Origin: Pyropia yezoensis | Taxonomy: Eukaryota; Rhodophyta; Bangiophyceae; Bangiales; Bangiaceae | DNA length: 64,000 nt | Reading direction: 5' to 3' | Assembly: GCA_009829735.1 (NCBI GenBank) | Contig: CM020619.1 | Location: 11,833,777-11,897,776 of the forward strand | Part shown: positions 19,701 through 29,671 of the stretch, in pieces | Layout of the letters: every line of letters starts with the position of its first letter | Numbering within the stretch: position 1 is the first letter of the stretch | Notes under the pieces: generated by a model | Database searches by the model: none | What the model was told of the DNA's origin: nothing | Seen by the model: only the letters and a program-made list of their open reading frames with translations | Translations under genes and position numbers: made by a program

Positions 19701-20884
19701 TACCGAAGGGAAAAGGTGGTCGAGGTCAGCCTCGGCCAGTGCCTTCAAGGCTTCTTGGTCCTTTGGCGGCATGTCCGCCGAAGCGGCCGATGGGTTAGGC
19801 TTCCCGTCATCGGGTTGCTGTCGCTCGGTGGTCTCGGCGACCGCCAGCACCTCAAGTGGTTCCACTTGACCTTCCTTGTCAGGGGTAAGGATATCTCCTT
19901 CGTAGAGCTCGGCAATCCCGAGGATAGTTCCCTTCGGGAGGGTGACTGCTTTACGGCGATAGTTCGCCATCACTAGGAGGGACGACCCTCCTGCTGGGAG
20001 GTCTATGAGACCGTTGGCCATGGTCAACCCATGGCGCTTGTACGTCCGCAGGTTGGACCGGACTCTGCAGATGCCTGCGAGGTCGCAGTTAACCGGGAGG
20101 ACTGTCTCCGACAACGGCTCAAAGCGAGTTCGCTTGGCCAACCGAAGTGTTTTCGGCTCGACGCTTGCGTACACCTCAGCCACGTTAACGTGGCTCCCTT
20201 GTAGCGTCAGGTTCCTGACGATAGCCGTATGTCCTCGCTTCGTCCCGTCGGCTTCTTGAAGCTTGACGGTCCTCCGGCCTGGCCGGATTGCATCCACGTG
20301 AACGTTGATGAAGGTGCACCCCAGTATGCAGGGCACCGATAGGGTCTCACACACCAGGAAGTCGACTTCCGTGGTGAGGTCCCCGATGGTAACCCGCAGC
20401 GACATCGCTGCGGTCGTACGAATGAGGCGACCATTCGCGTCCTTGATGGTGGGTCCCCGTGTCACTCTGACTCGCGGAAGCCACTTGTCCGGGAGGGTAT
20501 CCATCCGGATAAGGTTGGGTCCAGCCCCTGTATCCAGTACAGGGTAGTACGATCGTGTCGACTGGGGGTCAACCCCTAGTGTGGCTGATACCTTGAAGCT
20601 CTCCAAGGTGAACAGCACGTGGCCTACACCGATATCCGGTGTAGCTCGGGCATCCTGGACAGGGCCCTTGTCTGGTTCCATGTGACGGGGCTTCCCGTCC
20701 TCTCCTCCCAACCTTGGAGGTTGGTCATCAATCCCCTGACGCCGTGTCGTCGGGGCCGGAAGGTGTACCCGGGGGCTGATGCGGCGTCGGCTCAACCGCG
20801 CTCTCCGTGGGGCCTTCCCCGCGGTACTCCGGGGTGGCTTGCTTGGGTTACCCCAGCGCCCCCCAGTCATCCTTCCTCTTACTC
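16704..20884 (-). CDS. Pol of element B: PR-RT-RNase H-integrase-chromodomain
   Basis: Intact Pol of about 1390 codons in the -1 frame of gag. The first ATG of the frame is at 20870; the open frame continues back to the slip site at 20885. Protease PVLDTGAGPNLIR is near residue 110. RT has FCIDYRRLNL, MPFGLSNAPATFQ and YLDD (about residue 580). RNase H has VIDVDACDTQVGC and ATEREC. Integrase has the zinc finger HENPTAGHPGG...CHPCARNR and the D-D-E core (AIDILGPLP, LSDNGANLTS, NGQVEQFNRT). The C-terminus (YQVESVVGHTD, YVKVMWVGYDSPTWE) is a chromodomain. Fragment J (23877-26117) is a diverged inverted copy of its middle part. Confidence 0.93.
16931..16946. repeat. 16-bp perfect palindrome in pol B
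   Basis: CAGCCGGTACCGGCTG. Further ones in the same gene: 16810-16825, 17878-17893, 18153-18170 (8-bp arms), 18790-18809 (9-bp arms) and 19115-19128. Confidence 0.85.
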
Positions 20885-23062
20885 GTTTCCCGTGCTCGTC
20901 CGGGTGCTGTCCTCCGGGACATCCGGATGAGGGGGTGCCTCCTCGACGGCCAGTACTCCACCTGGAGCTGGCTGCCTACCCGGTGCGGGTCCGGGTGCTC
21001 TGGCGGGATACCCCCCAGTGGAAGCCTTGAGTTGCGCCGCTGCCCGCCGAGACTCCTCGGGGATGAGCGGGCAGGACGACACCCAGTGCTGGGGATCCCC
21101 ACACAACATACATCCGGACGTGCCGGCCTCCCCTTGGGTTCGCATAGGTGTAGCCCCGTAGCTCCGGTTGCCTGCCTCGGGCGCCCGAGTGCCTGCTCCC
21201 TGGTAGGCCTTGGGTCCCGGTGCCAGCCGGAACATGGACTCCCCCAACCGGTTGGCTCTACCAGCGATGTGCGGAGGTGCCTCCGTACGTACTGCCCATG
21301 TAGGCAGGGGCTGGTGGGGGTTACCCGTAACCGGGGCATACCCCGTAGTCCGCACATACGGGACGCGCCGTCCCGCTCCTTCGTTGACCTGGAACTGGGT
21401 TCCAGCCGGGGCGATGTACGCTACCGTACCATGCTCGTCAATCACCGGCGTCGCCGGTAGCAACAGGTGGCCCTGTTGGTCGACTAGAGGTTCATTCTCA
21501 CCCGTTGGGGTATGTTCGGTCGCCACCAGTACTGGTGCAGCCTTACGCTCCACCTTGTCTTGCCTCGGTACCGGGGTAAGATGGTGCTTGCCTCCTTCAC
21601 CCTTGGGCTTCGGGGCCAAGGCGCACTCCGGGTGTAGCACCCGGTAGGCGTCCCCTAGGGACTTGCACTTATGCATCAGTCGACTGAAGTTGGTCCGAGC
21701 CGTATTGGCGCCCCGTGCGGATATCCGCACGTAGTTGGGTACTCCTGCGAACAGGATGGCCCGTAGCTCCCCTTCTCCGAGGAGCTTCCCCAGCTCGTAG
21801 TCGAGCTCTTGAATTCGTCGTCCGAACATCTCCTCATCTTCCCAGCTCTGGGCGGTGGCAGTGCGCAGGGCCCGGTAGTGGTCCTCGCACTTGTCCTCAC
21901 TGAGGTAACTGCTCAGCAGCTCCTTGAGAATCCCACGGTAATCCAAGGGGGTGGCCGCAACCCTCATTCCCGGCATCGGGGACGCCTGGCGAAGGATGCC
22001 TCGCACCCGTTCATCAACAAAGAACGGGAGGGTCTCCAGCGCCAGCCCCTCGTTGACGAGCGCCTTGTCCGCGGCTGCCTTCAAGCTAGTCAAGAAGCCG
22101 ATGACTGCCAACGGGCGTCCGTTGGGGCCCCCGAACATAGGGACTCCCTTCATAAGGGTCTGCATAGAGCGAATCGCTCGGTGCGATGTCGTACGCATCG
22201 ATTCCGATACGGCAGTGGATCGGTCTTCCAAACGATAACGTTCGGGAGTCAGTACCGACCTGAAGACTTCGTTGACAATCTCCGTGTCCGCGTCCTGGAT
22301 ATCCAGTCGCTTCGCCAGTTGATGAGTGAACTCATCGGACTCCAACCGCTTCAGTAAGCTCGCAGTAACCTGCGCTGTCATCGCTTGCATCAGTGACGCT
22401 GGAACTTCCGGCGCCGGCGCGTCGGGTACCCGACTTGCCTGGCTTCCGTCGTCAAGGGGGTAATGCGAGGCGGTACCGCCTCCCCCCATCGCCGATTCTG
22501 TTCCGGCGTAAGTATCCGCCGGACCATGTCCGCGGAGCCCGCTCTGGGTGCTCCGAGCGTAGCGCTCCGTATGGCTACGTTCCAACTCAGCCGACGAGTC
22601 GGATCCATATCCCGCCGTGTCCGGGGGTTGTCCAGGAGTAGCAACACCGGGGTTGACCCTGGTGGACTCCGAAAGTAGTCCGGCCGGTTCGAACCGTACC
22701 GGTGTGGGAGGAACACGACGGGGTCCCGTCGTGTGGCGTGTTGACATCAGCACCGCCATCGCGTCCTCCGTCCGATCCTGGCGAGCGTCGAGTCCGGAAA
22801 ACCGGGCCTCGATGCGGGCCAATGATGCCATCAGGGAATCCCCTGGTGAAGGAGGCGGCGGAGTGAGGTCGGTTGACGACAGTTGAGGCGGGCCCCCGCG
22901 TCCTGCCGTCCGAGCCGTGCCAAACGTCGATCCGGCACCGGAAAGCATTGGCGTCTCAATGTTGTCGATCGGGTTCCCGATCCCGGTTCCCGTAGTCACT
23001 TCCGGAGTCGGCGTCGACGCCGATCCGTCATCTTGAACATTCCCCGTCTCTTGGGTAGACAT
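20879..23062 (-). CDS. Gag of element B (727 aa)
   Basis: The start is the ATG at 23062 (MSTQETGNVQ), about 200 bases after the PBS. The N-terminal half is Pro/Ser/Gly/Thr-rich. A Gag-like helical region follows (KGVPMFGGPNGRPLAVIGFL, then LLSSYLSEDKCEDHYR), and one zinc knuckle C-x2-C-x4-H-x4-C (CMLCGDPQHWVSSC) lies near residue 650. It ends STGNE-stop with the slippery site just before. The coding DNA is strikingly rich in perfect palindromes (for example 21715-21730, 22467-22482, 22713-22734). It is the longest Gag in the window. Confidence 0.88.
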   Translation of the reverse strand: MSTQETGNVQDDGSASTPTPEVTTGTGIGNPIDNIETPMLSGAGSTFGTARTAGRGGPPQLSSTDLTPPPPSPGDSLMASLARIEARFSGLDARQDRTEDAMAVLMSTRHTTGPRRVPPTPVRFEPAGLLSESTRVNPGVATPGQPPDTAGYGSDSSAELERSHTERYARSTQSGLRGHGPADTYAGTESAMGGGGTASHYPLDDGSQASRVPDAPAPEVPASLMQAMTAQVTASLLKRLESDEFTHQLAKRLDIQDADTEIVNEVFRSVLTPERYRLEDRSTAVSESMRTTSHRAIRSMQTLMKGVPMFGGPNGRPLAVIGFLTSLKAAADKALVNEGLALETLPFFVDERVRGILRQASPMPGMRVAATPLDYRGILKELLSSYLSEDKCEDHYRALRTATAQSWEDEEMFGRRIQELDYELGKLLGEGELRAILFAGVPNYVRISARGANTARTNFSRLMHKCKSLGDAYRVLHPECALAPKPKGEGGKHHLTPVPRQDKVERKAAPVLVATEHTPTGENEPLVDQQGHLLLPATPVIDEHGTVAYIAPAGTQFQVNEGAGRRVPYVRTTGYAPVTGNPHQPLPTWAVRTEAPPHIAGRANRLGESMFRLAPGPKAYQGAGTRAPEAGNRSYGATPMRTQGEAGTSGCMLCGDPQHWVSSCPLIPEESRRAAAQLKASTGGYPARAPGPAPGRQPAPGGVLAVEEAPPHPDVPEDSTRTSTGNE
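20885..20891 (-). promoter_or_regulatory. -1 frameshift slippery site, element B gag/pol
   Basis: On the minus strand G GGA AAC in the gag frame, followed by GAG TAA. Shifting back one base gives CGA GTA AGA GGA AGG ATG, open into pol. The same heptamer and spacing to the stop occur in I and E. Confidence 0.72.
21715..21730. repeat. 16-bp perfect palindrome in gag B
   Basis: GTGCGGATATCCGCAC, its own complement. Confidence 0.85.
22467..22482. repeat. 16-bp perfect palindrome in gag B
   Basis: GAGGCGGTACCGCCTC, its own complement. Confidence 0.85.
22713..22734. repeat. 10-bp-arm hairpin in gag B
   Basis: ACACGACGGG and CCCGTCGTGT are separated by two bases. Confidence 0.85.
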
Positions 23063-23266
23063 AGTCACAATCAGTCAACCGACGTAACAGTCACCACGAA
23101 TAAGAGAGCGAGGGGGTAGTTGGGAGAGTAACAGTAGATCACAGTCAGAGGTAAAAACTCAACACAATCGATCAGGTCGCAACACCACGAGTACAAGAAA
23201 AGAACCGGATCCCTATCCGTGTGCCAGGGCCAAAGACGGCGTCACCACAAGGGTGACGGAAACCCG

Positions 23267-23284
23267 TCCCCTGCTGCTCCACCA
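23267..23284 (-). other. Primer binding site, element B
   Basis: TGGTGGAGCAGCAGGGGA on the minus strand, one base from the LTR edge. Confidence 0.85.
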
Positions 23285-23285
23285 A

Positions 23286-23647
23286 TGTAGCACAATAGGA
23301 ATCCGTCGCACGTCCACTCTCAGGGAACACTCACCAAGGGGGATCGGCACCAACGTCACCGGGAGGCCAAGGTTGCTGTCCTTGGAGCGCAAGCCACGGG
23401 ACCAAGATGGGAGCCCTAATGGGAGGGGTTTGTTGTTCTACCTTGGCCGGCGGTGGATTCGCCGCCGGCCCCCTCGTTATAAACCCTCGGAGACACTACT
23501 AACTACCCTCCACCCCAAGATGCAAGTCCCTCTGGTCATACGTAACTTATAGATACCGTGACCAGTACGGACTCTCAATTGAAAGTTAAGGATTAGAAGT
23601 AGCCCCCCTAATATTAGGGTCACAATACGGACAACCATATTGCTACA
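23286..23647 (-). repeat. 5' LTR of element B (362 bp)
   Basis: Perfect TGTAGCA/TGCTACA inverted ends. It matches 4608-4970. Confidence 0.92.
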
Positions 23648-23876
23648 CGCTTCTGCCGCCGCGGCGGCCCCCGCGTCCTCTACCTACGGCAGGGGCGTCG
23701 TGACGTGCACCTTCGCGCTCGTCAACGGCGCTCGTCACAACCGCCGCGGAAGTCATCGAGCCCGCGGGCGCGCCCGTCCTCGACGTTGGCGTCCGCCGGA
23801 ATGAAGTCGTTCGTGGCGTCGGCCGAGGCGGGGAGGTCGTGTCGGGCTGGGTCGGTCGCGGCGGCGGCGGCGGGGG
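23648..23876. other. GC-rich filler between LTR B and fragment J
   Basis: CGN-rich low-complexity text (runs of CGG) with no similarity that I can see to either neighbour. It may be target or filler DNA from a repair event. Confidence 0.4.
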
Positions 23877-26117
23877 CCATGTGCAACATGTCCACGAGGC
23901 ACTCACCCTCTTGCGGAACGCCGGGGTGACCCTGCGCCTCAAAAAGTGCGCCTTCTTTCAGCAGACCGTCGAGTATCTGGGTCACCAGATCACACCAGGT
24001 AAACTGGGAGTGCTCGAAGCTAATACCTGGGCACTCCGGGATGCGCGATACCCTACCACCCAGAAACAGCTAAAAAGCTTCCTGGGGATGTGCGACGTAT
24101 ACCGACGGTTCGTCAAGGACTTCGCTCGTATAGCCAAACCGTTAACGGTTTTGACGAGGAGCGCCTTGCCAAAGGTACTTCAACCTCCCTCGCCCAGCGA
24201 GGGAGAGTCATTCGAGCTGCTCAAGCAAGCTCTGCTAGCCCCACCCGTGCTTGCGTTGCCGCATAGACGCGGGACCTTTGTCATCGACGGCGATGCCTGC
24301 GATACCCAAGTGGGATGCACCCTGTTACAGGGAGAGACCATCATCGGTACCGATAATGCTATCCCGGACCTACATCCGGTGGGGTACTTCAGCCAGACAC
24401 TCAACCCGGCTGAGCGTAACTATAGTGCCACCGAGCACGAGTGCCTCGGAGTCTTATGGGCAGTCCAACTGCTCCGGCCATACCTGGAAGGTTCCAGGTT
24501 CATCGTGAGGTCCGACCACGAACCTTTACGATGGCTTTTCAACCTTGGTGACAAGGATTCCGACAGCCACGGTCGGCTAGCTCGGTGGAGGCTGAAGATG
24601 GCCGAGCACGACTACCGGACCATATATAAGGCCGGCTCTACCCATCATCTGGGAGACGCGCTGTCGCGACTCGATACACCGAGCGGGGATACCCGGCAGG
24701 TGGACGAGGACATCCCGGTTGTGCCGGCTTGCATGGTGGGTAATGCCACCCAAGGTATGGTTGGCCATACTATGGCACACCTTGCGTGCCCTTCGACCCT
24801 CGCGGACTTCCGCGAGGCACACGCCAATAACGATGACTGTAAACGCCATCGTGCTAAACTCCTGGCCGGCACGGCCGGCATCTTCTCCGAGAACGAGGAC
24901 GGACTCATGTACCGGCGGGCACCCGCCGATGGGCGGCATCAGGTCGTAGTTCCCGTGTCCTTACGACAGGCCGTCATGTAACGAGAACACGAGAACCCCA
25001 CAGCCGGACACCCGGGGGGTTCGCGCATGTTCACAGCAATGCGAAGGTTCTTCTACTGGCCAGCAATGGCCGTTGACGTAATCGACCACGTCCGGGGATG
25101 CCACCCGTGTGCACGGAATCGTATGAGTCTTCATAGGCGGGCATCCGCTGTGAAACTGTTCCCTACGGATGGGCCCAACGAGCAAGTCGCTATCGACATA
25201 CTCGGGCCGCTTCCGGTAACGGAAGAAGGGAACAGGTACATCCTGGTCATGTCGGACCGCTTTACTAAGCTGTCACGGGCAGTAGCAATCCCAAACGATA
25301 CGGCCTACACGATCATGAACGCAGCTGTTGACCACTGGATCAGTGCTTACGGAGTAATGAAGCAACTCCTCTCCGATAACGGAGCAAACCTTACGTCAGC
25401 ATTCTGCACTAAGGTCCTGGGCATGTTCGGCATCGAACCCCGTCGGGCATCCGACTACCACCCGCAATCAAACGGACAGGTGGAGCGGTTCAACCGCACC
25501 ATCGTCAAGATGCTCCAATGCTATGTGGCAGAGCACACGAAAACGTGGGACAGGCTTCTGTCTGTCTTGACCCTGGCATACAATGCCAGGCCCCACCGGA
25601 GTACCAGGATTGCCCCACTGGAATGGGTGATGCCGATGGGCGTCGGTAACCTGACGCTGCCACCGGGCAGATGCACTCGGTATGACATACCGAAGGGCCG
25701 ACGGGCCGAACGGATCCACTTAGCTTGGTTGGCCAAGCTATCGTGGATGATACCCAAGCTCAAGGGTGCCCTTGACCGTACACAACTTCGATACCAGAAG
25801 AGTTTTGACGCCCGGCTACGGGTACGCAACGCAACCCTGGTAAAAGGTGACTGGGTCTACATCAGACACCAGAAGTTCGGAGGGAACATCCTTATGCAAC
25901 CGGTCAAGGGACCGTACCAGATGTTACACAGAGATGATCACTCTCTCATCCTGCACTACGATACGGAGATACAACGCATCAACCTCAATGATGTGACACC
26001 TGCTCCGAAGCCGGAACAGCCTCAGCCGGTACCGGCTGGGTTGCTACATGAAGCTCTTACAACCCACCGGTCAGATGACCCGGTGGGACCGGGTGGGATT
26101 CCATACCAAGTAGAGAA
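23877..26117 (+). pseudogene. Fragment J: internal pol piece (RT palm end to integrase end) of B's family
   Basis: Matches element B Pol from GHVQHVHEAL (just after YLDD) through RNase H, the integrase zinc finger and the D-D-E core to IPYQVE before the chromodomain. It carries no LTR, gag or protease. The frame is single and free of frameshifts, but one TAA at 24979-24981 replaces the Glu codon of B (VMEREHENP). Both ends stop abruptly inside the coding sequence. It is inverted relative to B, so 16.85-19.09 kb and 23.88-26.12 kb form a long diverged inverted repeat. Confidence 0.85.
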
Positions 26118-27022
26118 CACGGGCGCGCTGCCACCCGTTGTGACCACCTCGGCGGCCTCGTAGCAGCGCCCATCGGTACCCACTGTCCCAACTTCTTCTG
26201 CGTATGTAGCCTCTTTACAGTCCTCCAGCGCAGCTGCTCCCACTGGCATTCTCCCCGCAGCGCAGCGTGGCCCGCGCGCCGGCGGACGCCCACTGCGGGC
26301 GTGCCGCCATGCCGCTCAGTTCCTTGCCATCTCTGTGCGTACCCACCCGGATGGCGTGCCGCTTCTGTTGGACAACTCTGGAGGACGGAGGGGAAGATGC
26401 AGGAGCCACAGGGCTGTCACTGGTCTCCCCAGACGAGTGCGCCTGCCGCAGGGAGGAGTGCTGGGGAGGGCGCCGCCCAGCACACCCCGCATCTGTCCTC
26501 TGTGCCGTGTCGGCATGAAGTGCTTCACGCGGAATCGGTGCGATCGCGTGGATAGACGATCCCGGTTGTTGACACTTCGGCACTGTATGTTCGTGCCGAT
26601 TCAAACAGAACTCTGCAGGTTCTCGCGCTGCCATCCCAGGATGGAGTGGCCCACTCCGGTGCAGACCGGAGTGTCGCACGCACCTCCGTCACAACCAGCT
26701 GCTCCGTACACATACTGCCGGAAATCACATGTGCTTCAACTCTTTACACGCCGGACGAGCGCAATGAGAGCAACAGTGTGGCTCGTACGCCCCACCCTGT
26801 GCGCTGAAGCCGGACGGCTGTGATAAACGTCGACGTCCAAGCGCTGCGAGGTCTCAGAAGAAGATTGATGGACAGAAGACAAGAAGGTCAGACTGCGCAG
26901 CCTTTCTAAAATCATATAGCGTACTAACCAGAGGCACAAGAGATGCGCTTGCACCGAGAAACGTCTGAACATTATATCGCACTCGCCACAGACCAACACG
27001 CCATGGCATGAAGGAAGATGAG
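26118..27022. other. Unassigned stretch
   Basis: No supported gene; open frames on both strands are short and conflict. It contains one copy (26567-26605) of a roughly 40-bp motif that recurs at 28440-28479. Confidence 0.4.
26567..26605 (+). repeat. Dispersed motif, copy 1
   Basis: Starts TTGACACTTCGG and ends GTGCCGATTCAA. The partner at 28440-28479 has TGACACTTCG and GTGCCGATTCAA at the same spacing. A third, weaker relative lies at 28379-28411. They could be remains of terminal repeats of a small DNA element. Confidence 0.45.
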
Positions 27023-27622
27023 CTAAGCCCTGCATACGACCAATCTCATCAGACCAACACATGGCGACACACAAGCACGGCCGAAGCCGTTGTTGCCACC
27101 AGCGCCGCAAGAGCTCTTCAACTTCTGCTGAAAACCATGAGCGGGAGCTTCATCGTCATCAGGACGCGTCTGCGCATCGCCTGCGGATTCGAAAGCTGCC
27201 AGAGCATCAAAGGCTGGCATGTTCAGTCCGCTGTCACCGCCGCCGCCGCTGGCGTCCGCGTCCGTGCCTCCGCTCTCGGGCATGTCCATGGCCATCGGAG
27301 CCCCAACAATCTGCTCCGTGTCGGACTCCTCCTCCAATGACACCCCTCGGCTAAAAGTCACCTGCATACGCAGTGCCAGCCGAGATACTCTCTGGACCCG
27401 CACTCGACTGGCCTTGAGCGCGCGTACCACTCTTGACCGCCGGTCGCGCGCCCGAACACAGACAAGTACAAAACCCTCACGCAGAGTGCCCCTACGGCTC
27501 GCCATCATCGGGGTCTCAACTCGAGGGATGTACCCCGCTTTGAAGCCTCCGTTGCGGCGCCTCGCGCGGACGCATTCCCCCAGCAGGAAGCCCCCACTCC
27601 ACCACTCGTGCGTGACCGACAT
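27023..27622 (-). CDS. Hypothetical protein (199 aa), low confidence
   Basis: I start at the ATG 27622 (MSVTHEWWSG); the frame stays open to 28138 but the upstream text looks non-coding. The first 100 residues are Arg/Val-rich, followed by an acidic Gly/Asp/Glu stretch. I recognise no family. It lies 2 kb downstream of, and on the same strand as, the SWIM/Ulp1 gene and might be another part of that mobile unit. It could equally be a chance frame in GC-rich DNA. Confidence 0.3.
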   Translation of the reverse strand: MSVTHEWWSGGFLLGECVRARRRNGGFKAGYIPRVETPMMASRRGTLREGFVLVCVRARDRRSRVVRALKASRVRVQRVSRLALRMQVTFSRGVSLEEESDTEQIVGAPMAMDMPESGGTDADASGGGGDSGLNMPAFDALAAFESAGDAQTRPDDDEAPAHGFQQKLKSSCGAGGNNGFGRACVSPCVGLMRLVVCRA

Positions 27623-28439
27623 TGCACGGGAAGTGGTTTCAGGGGGAGGGGTACGGGAAGGATGTCGCCCAACCGGGACGGAGCACGAAGGAAGTGAGCG
27701 CGACCAAGCGACAGGGAGGAGGTCGTCACCAAAGGGTGGGAAACGAAAGAGGAGGAACGGCGCCCAGCCTTGGAGGGGGCGGGCGACCAAGTAGCGCGGG
27801 AGCACGTGACCGACCCCGAAGGAGGCGAGTGTCCCAGTGGAGGGGGAGCGCGCGACCCAGCGGAGGGGGGCCGGGCGACAAGGGGCTCGCACGATGAACG
27901 AACGAGGGTTGCAGAGAGCAACGAAGCGCGTGGCCACATGCAGGTCCGTGGCGTCCTGGACACCCCAGTGAGGTGCTAGAGTCGGGAAAGAGCGAGGACC
28001 ACTGCGTGCCCAGGCCTCGAACTCCCCCCTACGGAAGTGGCGGGGGTGGCGTGGGAAGTACGGGAGGTAGTCGCAGAGGCTCCGCTGTATGGGTTGCCGC
28101 CCGCAGTAGTGGCCACCCCAGGTGCGGCAGCTGCACACCTCCCGTACCCCCTCGTATCTCTACGTGGTCGCGCGGCCGGATTACCGCCAAGGGTTGCGAC
28201 GTATGGAGGGCGGATGCGACCCCTATGGCGGGATGCCTGTCCAACTCCCGGCCGCTGAGGCTGCCCGCCTTTTTATGCCCCTCTGCGCGGGCCGCATTGG
28301 TGGGCAGCGGCAACGGCCTAGGCGCTGGCTAACCACAGCTTATTTTGGGACCCCTCGGCCGGTTTGGCATTTACGTCCTCGACAATTTCGGCACGATACG
28401 ATTCCTGCCGATGTACTTTCAACCCCACAGCGGAAGTCG

Positions 28440-28479
28440 ATTTGCTGACACTTCGCGTAATACGATTGTGCCGATTCAA
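28440..28479 (+). repeat. Dispersed motif, copy 2
   Basis: See 26567-26605; same orientation. Confidence 0.45.
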
Positions 28480-29671
28480 GCACTAGTGTTCCACGTCAAG
28501 GATGTGACCTCACTCAAGTCACAAAGCACAGCCGGCGCCCACTCACGCGGCTTCCAGGACACTTCTGCGCTGAACGCCCAAGAGAACGAGCTTTTAAAAG
28601 GGGTACACACGAGCGGATGTCGATGAAGTGTACGTGAACGAGTACAACCGTAATTGCCCTCTCAGCTGCTACGAGCACGCCGAAGCACTCTCTTCCTCCA
28701 CATGGGAAACTGCGTGACCCCCCCCCCCACACCCGGCGACATGAAGCGCTCGTGCCGGGAGAAGGGCGGACATGCGAACCGGTGCAGTGTCGTGGGACCG
28801 CGCAACGCCGTTGTTTGCATGTCCTTCAAGAAACGTAGAGGGAGGACGGCGACCAGTCTGGGTAGCGCCCGTGCCGCTGAACAGGGGAGGCAGGACACCA
28901 AGAAGACACAAAAGTCAAAAACTGGCCGCCAGCGCGGCGCCAATTGCAGTCAGTCCGGCATCCTCTGACCAGGAAGCGTCCAATGTTAGTGAGTCGCGGC
29001 AGGGCTCGGACGCCTGCGGCGACGGCGCCGCCACCGGGCTCTCAAACGGCGGCGAAAGGCGATAGGGTCAAACGTCGGATGCGGTACGCCTCCTCGCACC
29101 GGCCCCAGGGGACGGTCAGGTACCCCTTTTCCCGCACCGTGAGCGTGCCACACGATAGGCGCGCCACTACCACCGCCGCCGCCGCCCACGCGTCTTGCGC
29201 AGCGTCTACAGCGTCTCCAGCGGGGTGAAGAGCGATGCATTATAGTCGCTGCACCCGTGTGCGCCGCCCAGCTCCGGCGGCACGTGCGCGCGTCACACAA
29301 GGGGCACGCCACGGAACGTCGCCGACGCCGCTTGTAGTCTCGCGCGCCACAACCGCCCCCTCTGCCGACGCTGCCACCGCCACCGCCACGACCGCCGCTT
29401 TCGCTGCCGCCACCGCCGGCCGGCCGCCGCCACCGCCGGCGCTGTCTCTGAGGCCGCCTCCTTGGACTGCCCCTGTGCGGCAGCCAGCACCACCGCGGCG
29501 CCTGCGGGCTCCCGGGCGGCGGTGGCTCCGAGAACCCGCGCGCGGTACGTCAGGGGGCCTGTGATCCTCTTCCTGTACCATAAGCAGCACGCACTCGTAT
29601 GTGCGGCCAGTCCGTCTCAACAACACGCTCTTGTATTCAGTACCAGAAGAAGCGCAGTAAAAGTAGAGGAC
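28480..29671. other. Low-complexity stretch downstream of the Ulp1 gene
   Basis: CCG/GCC-rich DNA (strongest 29370-29450) giving Ala/Pro/Arg-rich frames on both strands. No supported gene. Confidence 0.5.

Larger units (their letters stand above)
4608..23647 (-). mobile_element. Element B, Ty3/Gypsy LTR retrotransposon with nested insertions
   Basis: Two matching LTRs in the same orientation (4608-4970 and 23286-23647) bracket, from right to left, PBS, gag, pol, and on the opposite strand the ORF 5554-8085. This is the same order as the compact element F. The polypurine tract at 4971-4982 shows that the left LTR belongs to an element lying to its right. Between pol (16704) and the antisense ORF (8085) sit element I, an assembly gap and element C, which I read as nested insertions. 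No target-site duplication is seen (CTGAT left, CGCTT right), so an old recombination is possible. Confidence 0.7.

Noticed and set aside
28772..29626. Ala/Pro/Arg-rich frames
   Set aside because: Low-complexity CCG repeats; frames conflict on both strands.
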